Shown here: in pieces, positions 4,729 to 7,694 of the stretch
How positions within the stretch are numbered: the first letter of the stretch is position 1
Layout: each line of letters begins with the position of its first letter
Notes under the pieces: model-generated
What the model saw: the letters and a program-made list of their open reading frames with translations, nothing else
Told to the model about the DNA's origin: nothing
The model's database searches: none
Position numbers and translations under genes: made by a program
Origin: Chitinophagaceae bacterium
GTDB lineage: Bacteria; Bacteroidota; Bacteroidia; Chitinophagales; Chitinophagaceae
DNA length: 7,694 nucleotides
Assembly (NCBI GenBank): GCA_016786965.1
Contig: JAEUVL010000783.1
Coordinates: 1-7,694, forward strand
Direction: 5' to 3'

Positions 4729-7278
4729 TGTGAGGCCGTATGTAACCGGATCGCCAAGTACCCCTGCATAATGTCCGGCATTACCGCCAGCCGGCAATAA
4801 CTGTTCGTAATAGTTTTTATCAAATAGATTGCGTCCCCAAATAAAAGCTGAAAGACCACCTGTAGCCCTGAAGCCCAGCCTCCCGTTTATCAATGTATAA
4901 CCATCAATATTCAGATAGGCCGATGGTGACGGGCTGGAAGAAAAAGAAGACCGGTAATAACCATCCGCTGCTATGAAGAATTTCCCCGTCTTTCCCAAAA
5001 ACACGGCCGGTGATGTAAATTCTCCACCGAAAGATGCCGCCCACTTGGAGATGCCGGGAAGCTCGCCGCCAGAGATATCTTTGAATGCCTTCTGTACTCC
5101 ATTCTCTGTTAAGCCTGTTTCTTCAAGAGGAAGCGGGGCATTTACGAATTTTACATACTTGGCGTCGGTATAAGCCAGTGCCCCGTAGAAGGAGAAATGA
5201 TTATTAAGCTTAATATTTGCATCAACTTCAAGTCCCTTAACATTTACCTTTTCAGCATTGGCTATATAACCACGATTAACACCCAATTCAGCTGATTGCA
5301 CATTTGTCTGGTAGTTCTTGATATCAGAATTGTGGAGGGTGAAATTCAAAGTAAAATTATCAGTGGGGTTTGTTTTAACACCCACTTCATAATGCCTGAG
5401 ATCTTCCGGTTTAATTACCGCCAGGTCAGTTGCGGCCTGGCCATTAACGGTTGGAAGACCAGCCACATTAACACCTACCGGCTTAAAACTGGTGGAGTAT
5501 GTGGCAAAGGCATTAATACGTTTATTGAACCTGTATGCCACCGTAAGCTGATATGTCAGGTTTGTCTCATCGGCATCTGCAACATAAGACTGGCTGCTGT
5601 AAACTCCATTTTTAAATCCCTGTAAGGTGGTTTTTTGAGCGGTTGTTCCGCTATAAGTAGCGGTATCCAAACCACCTGCGGCCACCCGGTTATAGCTCAC
5701 ATCTTTTTTGTCGTAATTCAACCTGATACCCGGCAATACATGGAACCCTTCTGAAATTTCCCAATCAACATTAGCAAATGCGGCTGCACTTTTTGACTTG
5801 ATGGAAGCCTTAGTATAGATACCATACCCTTCAAAAAGGCCGGGTGTTTGCCAAAGAGGGCTTGTCGAACTTTTCGAAAACCGCCATTGGGCTGTGCCAG
5901 ATTCCTCAGTGCCGTTTATTTTAACCTCCTGATCAATATAAAACAGACCAGCAACACCACTTAATTGGGATGAAAATTCGCCGGCATAACGAATTTCCTG
6001 CGACCAGTTCTGATGCTTCGCTGGGTTTTGAGATTTTGCCAAAGCTTGTAAACCCGTAAAATCCCTGTCATTAGAGGGATCCCAATCCCAGTATCTCCAT
6101 GCAGTAGTTGCAGTTAGTGTACCGGGACCTATTTTACTATCTATATTAAATGACACTCCACCAAGATCATTTCCCGAGCGCCAGGGTGTATCATGATCGA
6201 TCTTCCTGTCGAATGCGTCCTGGCTAGGTAAAGTGTAACCAAGATCAGCAATGATGGCGTTGAACTGACGGTAGGCTGCCCTTTTTGTCTGAACAACACC
6301 CGCAACCACCTGTGCATATCCATCAGGACGCTGGCGGGAGGCATCCGCTGACAGTGTAACAGAGGTATTGTCAGAAAGATTGAACAGCAATTGACCCCGA
6401 AATCCAAGGTTATTTATATCGTTTGTATATTTTCCTGTACGGATATTTTCTACCAAACCATCACGTTGTGTACCAGAAAAAGATAGGCGTGCAGCAATTT
6501 TTTTACTGAGGGCGCCGGTTATTGAACTTTTGGCCTGTACATATCCATAATTACCATAACTCACTTCGAAATTAGCACCTGGCTTGAAGCTTGGTTTGCG
6601 TGTCGTAATGCTAATAGCGCCTGAGGTTGTGTTTTTGCCAAATAGTGTGCCTTGAGGGCCACGCAGCACTTCAATTCTTTCCACATCAATAAAATCAAAA
6701 GTAGCTGCTGCCGGCCGGGCATAGTAAACACCATCTACGTAAAAGCCAACCCCGGGGTCAAGACCATCGTTGGTTAGGCCGAATGGCGAACCCAGACCCC
6801 TGATATTAATACCAGTATTCCGGGGATTGGAGGTATATAGCTGAAGAGAGGGGACAAATTCCTTCACCCTGTTTACATTGAACGCACCGGCATCTTCTAC
6901 CTGCCCACCCCCGATTACGGAAATTGGAATTGGAACATCCTGCAATACTTCCCTGCGGCGCCGGGAAGTAATAACCACCGTATCCCTGTAGTATAATGAT
7001 TGCAACTGTATCAATATGCTATTTACGTTACTATTTCTTACAATAAATTCCCTTGGAGCAAACCCTGCAGAGGAAACGAGTAAGGTAAAAGGTAAAGATT
7101 GATTACCCTCAACTGAAAATCGACCCGATGAATCGGTAGCAATAGCAATGGAGGTGTTTTTCACAGAGACTGTCGCAAATGGGATACCCTCATTACCTTC
7201 TGTCACTACACGGCCGGCAAATTGTGCAAGAGCGAAAAACGGTAATAAAAACACAATAAGAAAAGCTAATTGTTTCAT
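4711..7278 (-). CDS. TonB-dependent outer-membrane receptor with N-terminal carboxypeptidase-regulatory-like domain
   Basis: This 855-residue protein imports a substrate across the outer membrane using TonB/ExbBD energy. Residues 1-18 (MKQLAFLIVFLLPFFALA) are the signal peptide. Residues about 20-95 form a carboxypeptidase-regulatory-like domain (GRVVTEGNEGIPFATVSVKN, then TDSSGRFSV). DTVVITSRR (99-107) is a likely TonB box. The plug spans about 110-228 with QDVPIPISVIGG, GINIRGLG (156-163), FYVDGVYYARP (179-189) and VERIEVLRGPQGTLFGKNTTSGAISITTRKP (199-229). The rest is the 22-strand barrel, ending in GLTLRYSL. The plug signature is that of the classical receptor group (VDGVYYxRP, GPQGTLFGKN), not SusC, and no SusD partner follows. 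The ATG at 7276-7278 fits the signal peptide. A promoter with two palindromic operators precedes it and a strong terminator follows, so it is probably transcribed alone. The ligand is unknown; the neighbouring TSUP transporter hints at a sulfur compound. Confidence 0.93.
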   Translation of the reverse strand: MKQLAFLIVFLLPFFALAQFAGRVVTEGNEGIPFATVSVKNTSIAIATDSSGRFSVEGNQSLPFTLLVSSAGFAPREFIVRNSNVNSILIQLQSLYYRDTVVITSRRRREVLQDVPIPISVIGGGQVEDAGAFNVNRVKEFVPSLQLYTSNPRNTGINIRGLGSPFGLTNDGLDPGVGFYVDGVYYARPAAATFDFIDVERIEVLRGPQGTLFGKNTTSGAISITTRKPSFKPGANFEVSYGNYGYVQAKSSITGALSKKIAARLSFSGTQRDGLVENIRTGKYTNDINNLGFRGQLLFNLSDNTSVTLSADASRQRPDGYAQVVAGVVQTKRAAYRQFNAIIADLGYTLPSQDAFDRKIDHDTPWRSGNDLGGVSFNIDSKIGPGTLTATTAWRYWDWDPSNDRDFTGLQALAKSQNPAKHQNWSQEIRYAGEFSSQLSGVAGLFYIDQEVKINGTEESGTAQWRFSKSSTSPLWQTPGLFEGYGIYTKASIKSKSAAAFANVDWEISEGFHVLPGIRLNYDKKDVSYNRVAAGGLDTATYSGTTAQKTTLQGFKNGVYSSQSYVADADETNLTYQLTVAYRFNKRINAFATYSTSFKPVGVNVAGLPTVNGQAATDLAVIKPEDLRHYEVGVKTNPTDNFTLNFTLHNSDIKNYQTNVQSAELGVNRGYIANAEKVNVKGLEVDANIKLNNHFSFYGALAYTDAKYVKFVNAPLPLEETGLTENGVQKAFKDISGGELPGISKWAASFGGEFTSPAVFLGKTGKFFIAADGYYRSSFSSSPSPSAYLNIDGYTLINGRLGFRATGGLSAFIWGRNLFDKNYYEQLLPAGGNAGHYAGVLGDPVTYGLTLRYSL

Positions 7279-7300
7279 GATTAGTTTTGTTTATGTAAAT

Positions 7301-7321
7301 AGTCTACTATTTTTATAGACT
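7301..7321. promoter_or_regulatory. Palindromic operator copy A in the receptor gene leader
   Basis: This 21-bp element has arms AGTCTAC and ATAGACT around a 7-nt A+T-rich centre; six of seven arm positions are complementary. It matches copy B (7394-7414) at 17 of 21 positions in the same register. It begins 23 bp upstream of the receptor ATG and lies about 45-65 nt downstream of the predicted transcription start, where a bound protein could act as a roadblock. The 7-7-7 layout recalls Rrf2-family sites, but that assignment is inference. Confidence 0.62.
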
Positions 7322-7372
7322 TTTAGATTAAAGAAAAGAGAATCGTTAGGATTCCCAAGTACTGTCCGAACA

Positions 7373-7403
7373 CAAATGTAGTGCCCCGTATTTAATCTAC
7401 CAA
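7373..7403 (-). promoter_or_regulatory. Promoter of the TonB-dependent receptor gene
   Basis: On the minus strand TTG (7401-7403), a 20-nt spacer and TACATTTG (7373-7380) give a good Bacteroidota -33/-7 promoter. Transcription should begin near 7366-7368, leaving a leader of about 90 nt. The -33 element lies inside operator copy B. The leader also contains a small hairpin GAATC-GTTAG-GATTC at 7340-7354, of unknown meaning. Confidence 0.68.
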
Positions 7404-7414
7404 TTTTGTAGACT
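7394..7414. promoter_or_regulatory. Palindromic operator copy B covering the receptor promoter -33
   Basis: The element has arms AATCTAC and GTAGACT around CAATTTT; six of seven arm positions are complementary. It shares 17 of 21 positions with copy A, 93 bp away centre to centre. Combining both copies gives AGTCTAC-N7-GTAGACT as the ideal palindrome. Because it covers the -33 TTG, binding here would block RNA polymerase, so a repressor is the simplest reading. A further half-site, ATTCTACTAT at 7424-7433, overlaps the TSUP stop codon. Confidence 0.66.
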
Positions 7415-7429
7415 ATATTTTTAATTCTA

Positions 7430-7694
7430 CTATAAAAACTTTACGATTACCCGCAGACTCCATATGATCACCATCACTCCCACACAAATGAGCATTGTCC
7501 GTACAGGGAGTTTACCGGCCAACTTTGCCGCAAGGGGTGCTGCAATTGCTCCACCGATCATGAGCCCGGCAATTACCTGCCAATGTGTAATTCCTATCAG
7601 GGCAAAGAATGAAATAGCGCTGAAAAAGGTGACAAAGAATTCACTCAGGCTTACACTTCCTATTACATATTGCGGGCTTCGGCCTTTAGCGATC
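7430..7694 (-). CDS. TauE/SafE (TSUP) family membrane transporter, C-terminal 87 residues
   Basis: The open frame enters from the window edge and ends at TAG (7430-7432). The visible 87 residues read as the last repeat of a TSUP transporter. YVIGSVSLSEFFVTFFSAISFF (9-30) carries the typical GSVxxxEF segment. Next comes GLMIGGAIAAPLAAKLAGKLP (43-63), the conserved glycine-rich GLxxGGxxAAPxAAxLxxxLP motif, and then VRTMLICVGVMVIIWSLRVIV (64-84), the last membrane helix. The family moves sulfite, sulfate, sulfonates or related anions across the inner membrane, but other substrates are known, so sulfur is likely and not proven. No terminator follows. The 3' end lies next to, and its stop codon overlaps a half-site of, the receptor operator region, so readthrough into the receptor gene is possible. 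Confidence 0.86.
   Translation of the reverse strand, partial: IAKGRSPQYVIGSVSLSEFFVTFFSAISFFALIGITHWQVIAGLMIGGAIAAPLAAKLAGKLPVRTMLICVGVMVIIWSLRVIVKFL

Noticed and set aside
4620..4859. Minus-strand 79-residue frame over the receptor 3' end and terminator
   Set aside because: It is out of frame with the receptor C-terminus, ends inside the hairpin, and the product has no domain-like pattern.
6141..6407. Minus-strand 88-residue frame inside the receptor gene
   Set aside because: It is a shadow of barrel-coding sequence in another frame.
7279..7367. Riboswitch in the 90-nt receptor leader
   Set aside because: Only a 5-bp hairpin and the operator palindrome are visible; no conserved riboswitch core (cobalamin, SAM, TPP) could be matched.

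Overview
The window looks like a chromosomal stretch of a Bacteroidota bacterium, most likely Chitinophagaceae-like. The evidence is promoter-like sequences of the Bacteroidota type (TTG near -33 and TAnnTTTG near -7), starts without a Shine-Dalgarno sequence, a TonB-dependent receptor carrying an N-terminal carboxypeptidase-regulatory-like domain, a DUF2490 protein and a short freestanding carboxypeptidase-regulatory-like protein. All recognised genes lie on the minus strand, so transcription runs from high to low coordinates. The family-level assignment is inference; no marker gene is present.

In transcription order: (1) 7430-7694 is the C-terminal end of a TauE/SafE (TSUP) membrane transporter. 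(2) 7279-7429 is a regulatory region with a good promoter and two near-identical 21-bp palindromes, one covering the -33 element and one in the untranslated leader. (3) 4711-7278 is a complete TonB-dependent receptor, followed by a strong hairpin terminator at 4622-4651. (4) 4544-4614 is a tRNA-Cys(GCA) whose outer two acceptor pairs are mismatched. It sits 7 nt after the terminator and 25 nt before the next gene. (5) 3733-4518 and 3191-3730 are a DUF2490 outer-membrane protein and an AhpD-like protein with a CxxCxxC motif, 2 nt apart and probably ended by a small hairpin at 3134-3152. (6) 1814-3022 and 1487-1813 are a membrane di-iron hydroxylase (sterol desaturase/alkylglycerol monooxygenase superfamily) and a small carboxypeptidase-regulatory-like protein joined as TAAATG. 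(7) 185-1360 is metZ with its own promoter. (8) 1-152 is the start of an exported GH32 fructan/sucrose hydrolase.

The most notable signal is the operator pair ahead of the receptor (AGTCTAC-N7-GTAGACT). Next to a TSUP transporter, a family often involved in sulfite, sulfate or sulfonate transport, it suggests the receptor is a repressible outer-membrane importer, perhaps for a sulfur source. metZ and tRNA-Cys add a loose sulfur/cysteine theme, but metZ lacks the operator, so one regulon for the whole window is not supported. The tRNA-Cys is the second point of interest: its core is well formed, its acceptor end is defective, and it appears embedded in a protein-coding transcript. I found no CRISPR array, insertion sequence, phage gene or clear new multi-gene system.
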